From assembly GCF_014191055.1 (NCBI RefSeq), contig NZ_JACHWB010000002.1:434001-498000 (forward strand): a DNA stretch of 64,000 nucleotides. The letters run 5' to 3'. A model generated the notes under the pieces. It was not told where the DNA came from. It saw nothing but the letters and a program-made list of their open reading frames with translations, and did not search any database. This document shows, in pieces, positions 1-7,740 of the stretch (position 1 is the stretch's first letter; every line of letters starts with the position of its first letter). Position numbers and translations under genes: made by a program. This DNA comes from Microvirga lupini (GTDB lineage: Bacteria > Pseudomonadota > Alphaproteobacteria > Rhizobiales > Beijerinckiaceae).

Positions 1-282
1 GCCCTTCGCCGCGGCGATAAGTTGGCGAACACGTTGCGCAAGCTGGTGGCCAAGAGCGATCCGAACGATGCTTCCATCAAACCTCTCCTGAAGGAACTGG
101 AAAAGGCGTTGCCGCGGCTGCACCGGCTCGCGGACCAGCAGGAACACCTTTCGACCGGCCAAGGGGAAAGGCGTATTCAAAAGGTTTCTGCGAAGGCCGG
201 GCATGAGCACGCGGCTGCGTCGAAATCGAGGAGTGGGAAGGTCAAGCGGCAGCCAGCCTCCGCCCTGGCGGGTGCGGAATAG
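1..282 (+). CDS. 3' part of a hypothetical protein, cut by the window edge
   Basis: The frame is open from the first base to the stop at 282, so the true start probably lies upstream; a TTG at 22 could serve as an internal start but has no clear ribosome site. The visible ~93 residues have an amphipathic helical stretch rich in Leu, Lys and Glu (around SIKPLLKELEKALPRLHRLA), then a polar, basic tail with many Lys, Ser and Ala. I do not recognise a family. No partner gene is visible upstream and the next gene is on the other strand. Confidence 0.4.
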   Translation, partial: ALRRGDKLANTLRKLVAKSDPNDASIKPLLKELEKALPRLHRLADQQEHLSTGQGERRIQKVSAKAGHEHAAASKSRSGKVKRQPASALAGAE

Positions 283-450
283 CGGCGGGTATGAGCCCTG
301 GGCTTCTGCCCTGTGTTCACTGACGCTCTGGGTTCTTCACAAGACTATCCTGCTCCCGAGCGGCGAACTCATCTATGAGACCCTATGCCGGGGTGGCAAC
401 GCGCATTAGAGCGTCTGCACTACGCGGATCGCCTGCTTGCTCATGATCAC

Positions 451-3315
451 TCAGCGACGACCGCCGCCACGGCCTCCGCCTCGGAAGCCACCGCCGCCGC
501 CGCCGCCGAATCCGCCTCGCGGCGCGAAGCTGCGTTGGGGCGCAAAGGATGCTGGCGACCGGGAGAACTGCGCCGACGGTGACTGGAAGGCCTGCCGGCT
601 GGCGATCTGGCGCTGATTCCCAAGGTTTCGCGCCTGGGCGTCCCGCATCAGGTTCGAGGGCAGCTGCTGGCTGACCGCCGGACGCTGCGCGGGTTTCTGC
701 GCGACAGGACGGGGTTTTGCCGCAGGGCGCTGCTGCGCCGCCTGGCGCTCCCCTGTCGTTGAACGTTGTTGAGCAGGGCGTTGCTGCGCAGCTGGCCGTT
801 CTTGGGCTGCTGTCCGCTCCTGCCCTGGCGAGCGGGACGATGCTGATGGTCGCTGCTGGGCTGGGGGGCGCTGCTGCGCCTGACGCTCGCCGGCCGGGCG
901 TTGCGCCGCCCGCTCCTGCGCACGCTCGCGGCTGGGACCGCCTTCGACGCGGTCACGGCGTGTCTGCTCGCCGTCGGCAGTCAGACGCTGGCCAAGAGCC
1001 GCGCCCGCTGCACCGGCCGCGCCTGCTCCCGCGAGCTGCCCCAGGCGCTCCCCTGCACCCCGCTCCTGCAGCCGCTCCCGCCCCTCCGGCGAGAGGCCTT
1101 CCCGTCCTTCGCCGCGCTGGAGCAGATCTCCGCGCTCCGGCCGCTGCACATCCTGCCAGCCGCCATCCCAGCGTTGCCATCCATCACCAGAGTTGCGGTA
1201 GACGTTGCCGTCCCGGCCCGCATAGATGTCACCGCGCCGGCCCTCGCGGACGAAGCCCTGTCCATTCGACGTGTTCCAGCGCAGCGACGAGCCTCCAATG
1301 GCAGTATCCCGCGCCGTCGCCCGAGCCCACTCGGATCCACGCCGGACCCCGGCCGACTTCCACGCGCCGTAGACGTTGCGGCCGCCGGCGACGAAACCGC
1401 CTGCGTCCGTTCGTGGATTGTAGGCACCAACGAAACCGGCCGATCCCCGCGGCCCCCAGGCAGCCCCTGCACGCCCATACGTGCCGGTGACCGGGCTCCA
1501 GGCCCGCACTCCCGCAATGCCCCTGTAGGGGCCGTATCCATAGCCGTAGCGGCCGTACATGCCCCGGATCGGATTGTAGTAGGCCGCGAGGCCCCAAGTG
1601 ACCGGGCGCGGGTAGTAGATCGGATAGCCATAGCCCGGCCAGCTGTACCAGTACGGCGGGTAATACCAGCCGGTGCCGTAGACGTAGGTGCCCCAGGCCA
1701 GGTAGCCGGAAAGATAGCCCATGGTGTAGCCGTACCAGACCGCACTTGGCTCAGTGTCGTACACGCGGACATAGGTGACGTTGTAAACCGGCGAGGACGG
1801 TGGGATCGTGTATATGGCGTCCGGCACAGCGCGGGCGAGTTGCCAGGGGCCGTTCGGGCTGTCAGCCACGAACCAGACGCCGTCCTGGAGCAGGAAGTAC
1901 TGCTCACCGACCTTGATCACTGTGTCGGTCGTGTTGGTGGCGTAGGAGAGATCGGTCGTCTCGATAGGAGCGAACTGGGCATCGCCCGCATAAGCCACCG
2001 ACGGCTTGATCGAACCCGCCTCGACCCGTGCGGTCGTCGGTATGCTGGCCTTGAGCCGCGCCTCGGCGGCCTCCGACGTGCCGGGCACGGACGCGCGCAC
2101 GGCGTAATACGGAGCGTCCTCGGGAAGGTTCTGGAAGTCGGCGGGCAGATCAGGCGTGGCGAACGTCCATGGCCCCTCCAGTGAGGCTGCGCGGAACCAC
2201 CGCCCCGACAGGAGCACGTACCATTGCCTGCCGGCCTTGTCGAAGAACACGTCCGACTCGGTGTTGGAGGCCCATTGGAGCGAGGTCTTCGGCACGTCCT
2301 GGAGTGCGGGCTGCCCGGTGAACAGGAGCATCTCGGCGGGGACATCGGTGGTGATCACCGCGGGCGCCTTGCCGTCTGGGTACGGTTCCGCAGGAATGGC
2401 GCCGCGGGCATCGGCCCAGTTGCTGTCGTCCGGCAGGTCGCGCAGCAGCGCCGGCACCTCGGTGACAGCCTTCCACGATCCATTGATGGCGGGTGCCGTG
2501 AGCCAGTGCGTGTCGTCGCGCAGATAGAGGGTGCCGCCCTCATCAATGCGAAAGAGATCCCAGTTCGTGTTGACCACGAAGGACAGACCTGTCTTGCCCT
2601 TGACGGGCGCAAACGCGGCCTCGCCATTGGTCTGGAGCAGGATCGCCGGTGTGGTCGAGACGAGGATCCGCGGCGGATCCGCCTTGAGCCCGCTCACATC
2701 GGTCATGCGCTTCTGCTCGGCAAGGCTCGCCGTCACGCGCGCTTCGGCCACGGTGATCGGGCCGGTCGGGAGGAGCTTGCCAGTCTCCACTGCAAGCGCC
2801 TTCAGGTCGTCGCGGCCGAGACCGGAGAAGTTCAGATCAGTGACAGTGATTTCAGTGATGACGACCTCGCCCGCATCCTCGTCGTACGAGGTCTTGCCTT
2901 TGAGCCCGATCATGCCGAAGACCGGGTTGCCGTCAGGCGTCCTCAGATATTGAGCCGCCACCAGCGCCTCGATGGTCTTGAAGTCGGTCCATTCGGTAAA
3001 CTGCGGCTGGAACAGCACCATGCGGCCTTGGCCGACCTCGTAGGCCCGTGGCCATCCCTCCGGATCCTTCGTCTCCTGCAGATAACGCCCGCTGACAAAG
3101 CCGCGCTGTCCCTTCACCGTGACGGCGCACCAGCTGCCGGAGGCCTCGCACTCGCCCATGTCGACCGCGGTGCCTTCCGGAAGCGTCCGGATGGATGCGA
3201 AATTCGTGCCTGGCCCGGATCTGAAGTTGACACTGGAGGTGGTCACGCCCGGAGCCGAGAGCGCCGGCCATGCGGCGATGATGGGAACGAGTGCGAACGC
3301 GATGACCTGGCGCAT
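451..3315 (-). CDS. Exported SH3-domain protein with Tyr/Gly-rich and Arg/Gln-rich tail
   Basis: A 954-residue exported protein. ATG at 3315 is chosen over the upstream in-frame ATG at 3336 because GGGAG sits 9 bases before it and the signal peptide (MRQVIAFALVPIIAAWPALSA) then begins at residue 1. A bacterial SH3 domain follows (about 22-80; NFRSGPGTNF, GFVSGRYL). The middle (about 90-520) carries repeated W-x-F/V modules such as GRWFRAASLEGPW and GVWFVADSPNGPW. After about 530 it becomes Tyr/Gly/Pro-rich, then Arg/Gln/Ala-rich with many QQRP repeats, ending in poly-Gly/Arg. SH3b domains usually bind cell-wall peptides, so an envelope role is likely, but I know no function for the architecture. 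Many overlapping open frames on both strands are GC-rich shadows. Confidence 0.8.
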   Translation of the reverse strand: MRQVIAFALVPIIAAWPALSAPGVTTSSVNFRSGPGTNFASIRTLPEGTAVDMGECEASGSWCAVTVKGQRGFVSGRYLQETKDPEGWPRAYEVGQGRMVLFQPQFTEWTDFKTIEALVAAQYLRTPDGNPVFGMIGLKGKTSYDEDAGEVVITEITVTDLNFSGLGRDDLKALAVETGKLLPTGPITVAEARVTASLAEQKRMTDVSGLKADPPRILVSTTPAILLQTNGEAAFAPVKGKTGLSFVVNTNWDLFRIDEGGTLYLRDDTHWLTAPAINGSWKAVTEVPALLRDLPDDSNWADARGAIPAEPYPDGKAPAVITTDVPAEMLLFTGQPALQDVPKTSLQWASNTESDVFFDKAGRQWYVLLSGRWFRAASLEGPWTFATPDLPADFQNLPEDAPYYAVRASVPGTSEAAEARLKASIPTTARVEAGSIKPSVAYAGDAQFAPIETTDLSYATNTTDTVIKVGEQYFLLQDGVWFVADSPNGPWQLARAVPDAIYTIPPSSPVYNVTYVRVYDTEPSAVWYGYTMGYLSGYLAWGTYVYGTGWYYPPYWYSWPGYGYPIYYPRPVTWGLAAYYNPIRGMYGRYGYGYGPYRGIAGVRAWSPVTGTYGRAGAAWGPRGSAGFVGAYNPRTDAGGFVAGGRNVYGAWKSAGVRRGSEWARATARDTAIGGSSLRWNTSNGQGFVREGRRGDIYAGRDGNVYRNSGDGWQRWDGGWQDVQRPERGDLLQRGEGREGLSPEGRERLQERGAGERLGQLAGAGAAGAAGAALGQRLTADGEQTRRDRVEGGPSRERAQERAAQRPAGERQAQQRPPAQQRPSASSRSPGQERTAAQERPAAQQRPAQQRSTTGERQAAQQRPAAKPRPVAQKPAQRPAVSQQLPSNLMRDAQARNLGNQRQIASRQAFQSPSAQFSRSPASFAPQRSFAPRGGFGGGGGGGFRGGGRGGGRR

Positions 3316-3440
3316 CAGAAATGACTCCCGCAACATTCAACATTGGGACATTCCCGGCACCGGGAAGTCTCTACGGTTCGAACTTTCTGGACTGGACGCG
3401 TCGGACGGGCCCCGGTCCGACGCAGTCCGTCACCGGGGGA

Positions 3441-4136
3441 TCACTGCACGGTGCCGCGAGCCCGGCCTCCGGGAACGCGGCAGGAGCAACCGGTCCCTAT
3501 CGGCGCCGAATTGGTCAAGGCGCAGGTTCGAGCCGGGGTCGCGCAGTATCCACCCTCAGCCGATGCCACAGGCGTCTGGTACGTGGAGTAGGGATAATTG
3601 TAGTAGGGATAGTTGTAGTACGGGTAGGTGGCCGCCGCTCCGATGACCGCTCCCGTGGCCAGCCCCCAGCCCCAGCCGCCATAGTAGTTCCCGTAGTACG
3701 GGTAGCGCCCGTAATAGGGATACCGCCCGCCGTAGTAGGGATAGCGTCCGCCATAATTCGGATAGCGACCGCGCCAATCACCACGATTGCCGGAACGGTT
3801 GTCGAAGCGGCCAGGGTTGTTGATCGCCGCCTGACGCAAACCTCCCGGGCCGGGACCGATGCCGGCCACTCGGCCGGGGGCGCCGGGTCGGGCAGCTATC
3901 GCCCCGCCGCGGAAGCCACCGCCGCCCCCAGGAATGTACATTCTGGGACCACCACCAAAACTGCCGCTACGGAAACTGCCGCCGCCACGGAAGGCTCCTC
4001 CACCGCCACCGAACCCGCCGCCCATGCGGGCGCCGCCGCCAAAGCCGCCACCACCGCGGCGCTGCGCCTCGGCTATATCCGGGATCAAAAGAGCGCTCAC
4101 TGCAAGAGCGCACAGAGCCAAGAGAGTCCTGTTCAT
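3441..4136 (-). CDS. Secreted glycine/tyrosine-rich protein with conserved Cys-rich C-terminus
   Basis: A 231-residue protein with a signal peptide (about 1-23, ending at DIAEA). ATG at 4136 is well placed behind GGGAGG at 7 bases; the same frame runs open further upstream without another good start. Residues 25-90 are Gly/Arg/Phe repeats (GGGFGGG); 105-190 are Tyr/Gly/Pro repeats (GGRYPYY) with a small hydrophobic patch (LATGAVIGAAA). The last 40 residues hold four Cys in CATPARTCAL and GTGCSCRVPGG, a tail I recall from other rhizobial secreted proteins. No enzymatic motif. It resembles the neighbour at 451-3315 in composition and may share an envelope or extracellular role. One copy of the local 48 bp element lies at 4213-4260, upstream. 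Confidence 0.75.
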   Translation of the reverse strand: MNRTLLALCALAVSALLIPDIAEAQRRGGGGFGGGARMGGGFGGGGGAFRGGGSFRSGSFGGGPRMYIPGGGGGFRGGAIAARPGAPGRVAGIGPGPGGLRQAAINNPGRFDNRSGNRGDWRGRYPNYGGRYPYYGGRYPYYGRYPYYGNYYGGWGWGLATGAVIGAAATYPYYNYPYYNYPYSTYQTPVASAEGGYCATPARTCALTNSAPIGTGCSCRVPGGRARGTVQ

Positions 4137-4212
4137 CGGTATCCTCCCTTTCGCCGTCCGGCGCACAGCACGGACAGCCGTTGCGAGCAGAGCACAGAAT
4201 GCTCTCTTTGGC

Positions 4213-4260
4213 AGAACCTGCTTGATTGTTTGGGACAGGCGCTTGGCATTTGGAGCCAAG
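4213..4260. repeat. Local 48 bp element, copy A
   Basis: First of three related segments (others at 5825-5872 and 6191-6238). Copy A on plus contains GAACCTGCTTGAT followed by TTTGGGACAGG and, about 20 bases further, TTTGGAGCC. It lies about 77-124 bases upstream of the minus-strand gene starting at 4136. It could be a tandem protein-binding site (two half-sites about two helical turns apart) or a conserved coding segment: read on minus it encodes NAKRLSQTIKQV. The rest of the 4137-4565 gap shows no convincing gene. Confidence 0.5.
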
Positions 4261-4565
4261 ACATTGCAGGAAGCGGCACAAGACTTCGTGTTGCACTTCC
4301 TGGAGCAGATCTCCGTCGCGCTCCACAGCAGCCGGATGAACCTTGGAAGACAAGCGCTACGCATCTACCGCCGCTCGGACATCCATTCGAAACTATCCAA
4401 GAGGTGCCAAAATCCGGATCGACCTGCGGTAGATCGCGACGAACGAACATACGTCCACGGAGTTCGCCATTCGTGTTCGGCCAAAGCTGAATACCTGCCT
4501 TGAGATCGCCCGACTCTCTGTGTCAGGTGTGCGGATAAACCTTAACAGCACAGCGGCGGGGATTC

Positions 4566-5234
4566 ATGCAGCAGCCTTTCCTCAGGCGTCTGAGCGCGCG
4601 GCCTGTCTACAAAAACGGGCTGGGTTTAACCACGCTTGCCCTGACACTGATATTGGTCAGCGGCAGATCTGAAGCCCAAACAGCCGCCGTCATGCCCTCC
4701 CGGTCCAGTGCTGTCACGCCAAGAAGCGATGCGGTGACGCCGGTTCCAGGCTGGACCTATTTCTGCCGGCATCGGCCTGAGGAGTGCGCGGTCGATCCGT
4801 CCGAACCGTCAACGATTGCGCTCACGCCGCAGGCTTGGCGAACGCTGGCACGCGTCAATCACCAGGTGAATGCCATGATCAGGCCGATGACCGACGAGGA
4901 GCATTGGGGCGGACCGGATCGCTGGGACTTCGCCGAGGACGGCTACGGGGATTGTGAGGACTATCAGCTCGTCAAGCGCCAGCGCCTCGTCTCAGCCGGC
5001 TTTCCCCGGCGTGCATTGCGCATGACGGCGGTGATTGATGAGGATGGCGCACCCCATGCGGTCATGATGGTGCGAACCGACCGTGGTGACTTCATTCTCG
5101 ACAACAAGCGCAATGCCATCCTGCCGTGGCGCAAGACCGGCTATATCTACTTGCAGCGTGAAGGCGACACTGGATCGACCTGGGTCTCGCTTGGCGAAGC
5201 CTTCGCAGCCCCCGTCGCCACGGCGGGTCGCTGA
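4566..5234 (+). CDS. Transglutaminase-like cysteine peptidase (BTLCP family)
   Basis: A 222-residue protein of the bacterial transglutaminase-like cysteine peptidase family (PF06035). A hydrophobic segment at about 20-38 suggests an N-terminal anchor or signal peptide; an Ala/Ser/Pro-rich linker runs to 60. The catalytic triad is visible: Cys130 in GYGDCEDY, His164 in GAPHAVMMV and Asp179 in FILDN. The two Cys near 67-74 (FCRHRPEECA) are typical of the family. In other proteobacteria members act periplasmically on surface adhesins (LapG type), but no LapA/LapD-like gene is near, so the substrate is unknown. It is the only plus-strand gene in this secreted-protein cluster. Confidence 0.88.
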   Translation: MQQPFLRRLSARPVYKNGLGLTTLALTLILVSGRSEAQTAAVMPSRSSAVTPRSDAVTPVPGWTYFCRHRPEECAVDPSEPSTIALTPQAWRTLARVNHQVNAMIRPMTDEEHWGGPDRWDFAEDGYGDCEDYQLVKRQRLVSAGFPRRALRMTAVIDEDGAPHAVMMVRTDRGDFILDNKRNAILPWRKTGYIYLQREGDTGSTWVSLGEAFAAPVATAGR

Positions 5235-5330
5235 CACAAGCAACGCCCCTGCCAATCATCCACTTCGCAGCAGGGCTCCTTGCCGGCCTCCCGACGCTCG
5301 GGACGGAAATATCCGAAGTGTCGCTCGGCC

Positions 5331-5774
5331 TCAGCGCAGGCCGATCTCCACTCCGCTTACGTTCGCGTTCAACTCCAACCCGACGTTGCGCCCGCGCAAT
5401 TCCAGAACAACGCCCCTCGCGTTCTGCAGGCGAATGCCCGAAGCGCCGCCGCCTACGGCAACGCCCCCGCCAACGGCCGTATACGTGCCGGCGATGTCGG
5501 AGGGCCGTCGCAGGTTGTAGGCACGTCCGACCAGGTCGGCCTTCGACGCGCCAATCGTCGCGCCGACGCTCAAGCCGCCAACACTGAGTGGGTAGCGGCG
5601 CCCCTGAAAGACCAGCGTGCCACTACCGCCACCGACGCCGACGATGAATCCGGCTTTGACGATCTCGACGTGAACTGTGCCAGTCGCGGCCCAGCCCGGC
5701 GCCGCCAGCATAGGCGCAAACGTCACGGCAAGTGCAGTCACTCCACAATGAAAAGCACGTCGAAACGTGAGCAT
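5331..5774 (-). CDS. Small exported protein, unknown function
   Basis: 147 residues. ATG at 5774 follows GGGAG at 7 bases and opens a clear signal peptide (MLTFRRAFHC to about AAPGWA, residue 28). The mature part is Gly/Val-rich and probably all-beta (VGGGSGTLVFQG, TAVGGGVAVGGGASG, ending NANVSGVEIGLR). It loosely recalls the EipA/DUF1134 periplasmic proteins of rhizobia, but I cannot confirm membership. Copy C of the local 48 bp element lies 51-98 bases upstream. An envelope role is an inference from export and neighbours. Confidence 0.7.
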   Translation of the reverse strand: MLTFRRAFHCGVTALAVTFAPMLAAPGWAATGTVHVEIVKAGFIVGVGGGSGTLVFQGRRYPLSVGGLSVGATIGASKADLVGRAYNLRRPSDIAGTYTAVGGGVAVGGGASGIRLQNARGVVLELRGRNVGLELNANVSGVEIGLR

Positions 5775-5824
5775 GGAACTCTCCCTCTTCTGACGGGCAC
5801 AGGTGAAAACCAGGAAAGCTGTAG

Positions 5825-5872
5825 ATTGTCCCGAAACGCCCAAGGCTTGTCTCGGGCGATCAAGCAGGTTCT
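5825..5872. repeat. Local 48 bp element, copy C
   Basis: Shares a 14-base identical block with copy A (AGAACCTGCTTGAT, here on minus), then CGAGACA and, 21 bases after the first half-site, CGGGACA. Copy C therefore points the opposite way to copies A and B. Read on plus it encodes NAQGLSRAIKQV, close to the peptide of copy A with several synonymous codon changes. Confidence 0.5.
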
Positions 5873-5909
5873 TTCGCGCTTCAGAGTCCCAGGCAAACCC
5901 AAAGCGCCA

Positions 5910-6140
5910 TCACTCCTGCTCGTAGATATCGACGAGAAACTCTCGGTGAGCGTACCAGTATTCGAGGACCATCCCCAGTCCCAAGAGCACGGCCTTGGCC
6001 CTTGTCGTATCGTCGCCCAGCTCGGCCATCCGTTCGATGTGGGCGATCTGCCTCGATATGAGCAGATCGGTCTCGACGATATTCCGGTCAAGCTGAACGT
6101 GTCCTCGACACAAATCATGAGGGTGAATCGTACTAGGCAT
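5910..6140 (-). CDS. Small hypothetical protein (76 aa)
   Basis: ATG at 6140 is preceded by GGGAG at 8 bases; an in-frame start at 6245 would add a Pro/Arg-rich leader without a ribosome site. The 76 residues look like a single helical bundle (RNIVETDLLISRQIAHIERMAEL, then KAVLLGLGMVLEYWYAHR) with an acidic end (DIYEQE) and no signal peptide. This fits a small cytoplasmic regulator or adaptor, but I do not recognise it. A short candidate frame at 6142-6291 ends one base before this start, and copy B of the 48 bp element lies within that frame. Confidence 0.6.
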   Translation of the reverse strand: MPSTIHPHDLCRGHVQLDRNIVETDLLISRQIAHIERMAELGDDTTRAKAVLLGLGMVLEYWYAHREFLVDIYEQE

Positions 6141-6141
6141 T

Positions 6142-6291
6142 TCAGACTCCCGTCTGCTTGGTAACCACCATCCTACGGCTCGCACCGGCAGTGCGCTTGA
6201 TGGCTTGGGACAGGGACTTGCCAGTTTGGGACCGCGACCACGCAATCTTCGCTGTCAGTTCGCAAACGCGGAATTGGAGGCCAGCCACCAT
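6142..6291 (-). CDS. Candidate upstream short ORF (49 aa), uncertain
   Basis: An ATG frame of 49 codons whose stop ends one base before the start codon of the 76-aa gene, an arrangement that would allow translational coupling. It contains the peptide KSLSQAIKRT, which matches peptides encoded in the other two copies of the local element (LSQTIKQV, LSRAIKQV). There is no clear ribosome site before the ATG, and the peptide has no signal sequence or known motif. It could equally be a chance frame across a regulatory element. Confidence 0.25.
   Translation of the reverse strand: MVAGLQFRVCELTAKIAWSRSQTGKSLSQAIKRTAGASRRMVVTKQTGV
6191..6238. repeat. Local 48 bp element, copy B
   Basis: Same orientation as copy A: GCTTGAT, then CTTGGGACAGGG and a second TTTGGGAC 21 bases later. 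It is the cleanest example of the direct repeat. It lies about 51-98 bases upstream of the gene starting at 6140. Of the surrounding gap 6141-6808, the rest holds only the tRNA remnant, a hairpin and two doubtful short frames. Confidence 0.5.
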
Positions 6292-6574
6292 TTGGCTTTA
6301 GAACAGACCTCTGCACTGCTTGGCGGAGTCGTTAGATGATACGACCAAGAGACCCACCAGGCGGTTGGTAGCTATCAGCTGCGCAAAACCGGAATGGTCG
6401 TCTCAAGGGTCAGCCTGGGGTGGATCAGCGACCCAATCAGAAACGAGCTGTAAGCTGCAGACGAGCGCCCATGGCGACTGGTCGAGGGACTCGGAGCGAT
6501 TCCGGCCCCTCGCTTTTTTAGGGGCACTGACCAAACATTGGCTGCGAACGAACGCTGATCAGGAGTCACGAGCC

Positions 6575-6646
6575 ATGACGAGCATCACCGGAAACCCATG
6601 CGGTGCAAAAGGTTCCGGCGATCCGAAGGGGAAGAGGGTTTGGTAG
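6575..6646 (+). CDS. Possible short ORF (23 aa) abutting the tRNA remnant
   Basis: ATG at 6575 follows AGGAG at 10 bases. The peptide begins MTSITGNPCGAKG and ends KGKRVW; the TAG stop lies inside the D-arm of the tRNA-Pro remnant. It is short, basic and Gly-rich, with no known family. The reasonable ribosome site is the only positive sign, so it may be chance. Confidence 0.2.
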   Translation: MTSITGNPCGAKGSGDPKGKRVW

Positions 6647-6701
6647 CGCACTACGTTCGGAACGTGGGCGGGCGCAGGTTCAAATCCTGCCACTCCGACG
6701 A
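6641..6701 (+). pseudogene. 3' remnant of a tRNA-Pro(CGG) gene
   Basis: Bases from the D-loop (TGGTAGCGCAC) to the 3' end (CACTCCGACGA) match a tRNA-Pro. The anticodon stem CTACG/CGTGG still pairs around loop TTCGGAA with anticodon CGG, and the T-arm GCAGG-TTCAAAT-CCTGC is perfect. The 5' acceptor strand and first half of the D-arm are missing: no CGGAGTG is found upstream. The variable loop is one base longer than usual and the encoded tail is ACGA rather than ACCA. Such 3' fragments are typical scars of integration of a mobile element into a tRNA gene. Confidence 0.75.
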
Positions 6702-6744
6702 TTCTTCTCAATCGATCGACACTTCACTCGCGCCTGATTGATCA

Positions 6745-6796
6745 GGCACGCCATGAGCCCGAGGGTCGAGCGGAGCCTTCGGGCTCATGGCGTGCC
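6745..6796. terminator. Long hairpin, probable terminator
   Basis: Arms GGCACGCCATGAGCCCGAGG and its near-perfect complement enclose an 11-base loop, giving a stem of about 20 bp. It begins 13 bases beyond the stop of the minus-strand gene 6809-7132. The T-run is weak on both sides, so it may act as an RNA-stabilising or bidirectional hairpin rather than a classical terminator. Confidence 0.6.
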
Positions 6797-6808
6797 TTCC
6801 ATGCTTCT

Positions 6809-7132
6809 TCAGTGCGTCGAGAAGCGCCCGTCTTCCTGATAGGTCTCGTAGTGCAGGGTCTGGGCCGGAATGGCCTCGAGTTGACGCGGCGCCCTCGGCC
6901 AATCCTGCGGAACTTCGTTGGTCTGGGGCATGTAGCGCGGACGGAAGCGAAGATCGACGAGGCTTCGCAATTCGGGCGCCGCGAGGTCTAGCACATTGGC
7001 ATCCCGCCAGCGACGGTGCAGCTTCGCCTTGCCCGTCATCCGGCTCCAGAACCCTGGGGCCTCCTCCTCGACCTGCAATACAATGCGCCCAGTCCAAGTC
7101 TTGCGCATGTTAAAACGTCCTGTCAGAGCCAT
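6809..7132 (-). CDS. Hypothetical protein (107 aa)
   Basis: ATG at 7132 (MALTGRFNMRK) is chosen because GAGGAGCGGGAC precedes it; a start at 7159 would bury that site. The sequence is basic and Trp/Arg-rich (KTWTGRIVLQVEEEAPGFW, HRRWRDANVLDLAAPELRSL, LRFRPRYM) with no signal peptide or membrane segment. It is probably a cytoplasmic protein of unknown role. A large hairpin closes it downstream and about 330 bases without a clear gene lie upstream. Confidence 0.6.
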   Translation of the reverse strand: MALTGRFNMRKTWTGRIVLQVEEEAPGFWSRMTGKAKLHRRWRDANVLDLAAPELRSLVDLRFRPRYMPQTNEVPQDWPRAPRQLEAIPAQTLHYETYQEDGRFSTH

Positions 7133-7465
7133 GTCCCGCTCCTCAACTCTTTCGATCACTTCAAAAATCTGAACGCCAAAGCTGCGGCGGCTTAAGCTTA
7201 CAAGCCCGACAATCCGCGGCTCCGGCGCTCGGTTGAATCCATTCCTTTAGCCAATGCCTTTGTGAACCAAGGGTTCCGACCCTGCTACCTATCAGCCATC
7301 AATGTCGCATCCACGATGTGCGTCAGGGCACGAACGGCTCCTTCAGAAAGTAATTAGGCGAGCCGCGCAAGAATTCAGGAGATGGAAAGATCAAAAATTT
7401 GGGAGAGGAGCAGCAATTGTTGATTGGAAAAGATCCCGCGCAATCGGAATGCTTTCCGATGGATC

Positions 7466-7537
7466 TCAGCCCCGGCGCGGTTTGGACGTAAGATCGATTG
7501 TGACGAGCTGCCCGGTCTTGGGATCGAGGATGGTCAT
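7466..7537 (-). CDS. Short protein gene (23 aa)
   Basis: ATG at 7537 is preceded by AGGAGG at 5-6 bases, one of the strongest ribosome sites in the region. The product starts MTILDPKTGQLVTIDL and ends KPRRG: a short amphipathic beta-like stretch with a basic end, no membrane segment. The motif ILDPKTG-x-LVTI looks constrained and I believe similar short proteins occur in related genomes, but I cannot verify that here. It is otherwise isolated in the 7133-7740 gap, in which I see nothing else convincing. Confidence 0.5.
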   Translation of the reverse strand: MTILDPKTGQLVTIDLTSKPRRG

Positions 7538-7740
7538 GAAGGCCTCCTGTTCTGTTGGCGTAGGAGAAACGCCGCAAAACCCGGCCGGATCAAACCGTCT
7601 TCGGAATGTGGTAAGCAATTCGTTACTGCACACTGCGCTTTAGAGGCTGGGAACATATCGCCTCAGCTTGTATCGGGGAGCTCCCTCCTCGGCTGATCGG
7701 CTGCTCCGATCGCCTTCCCTTACAATCCGGAGACTGACCG

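Noticed and set aside
717..3324. Long plus-strand frames antisense to the 954-aa gene
   Set aside because: They arise from GC-rich codons; composition is Arg/Pro/Ala-rich with no domain and the minus frame has signal peptide, SH3 domain and ribosome site.
3321..4490. 389-codon plus frame
   Set aside because: It overlaps the Gly-rich gene on minus, which has a strong ribosome site and a signal peptide.
5280..6164. 294-codon plus frame spanning copy C
   Set aside because: Antisense to two minus genes with good starts; no domain. Only the short conserved peptide in the copy is of note.
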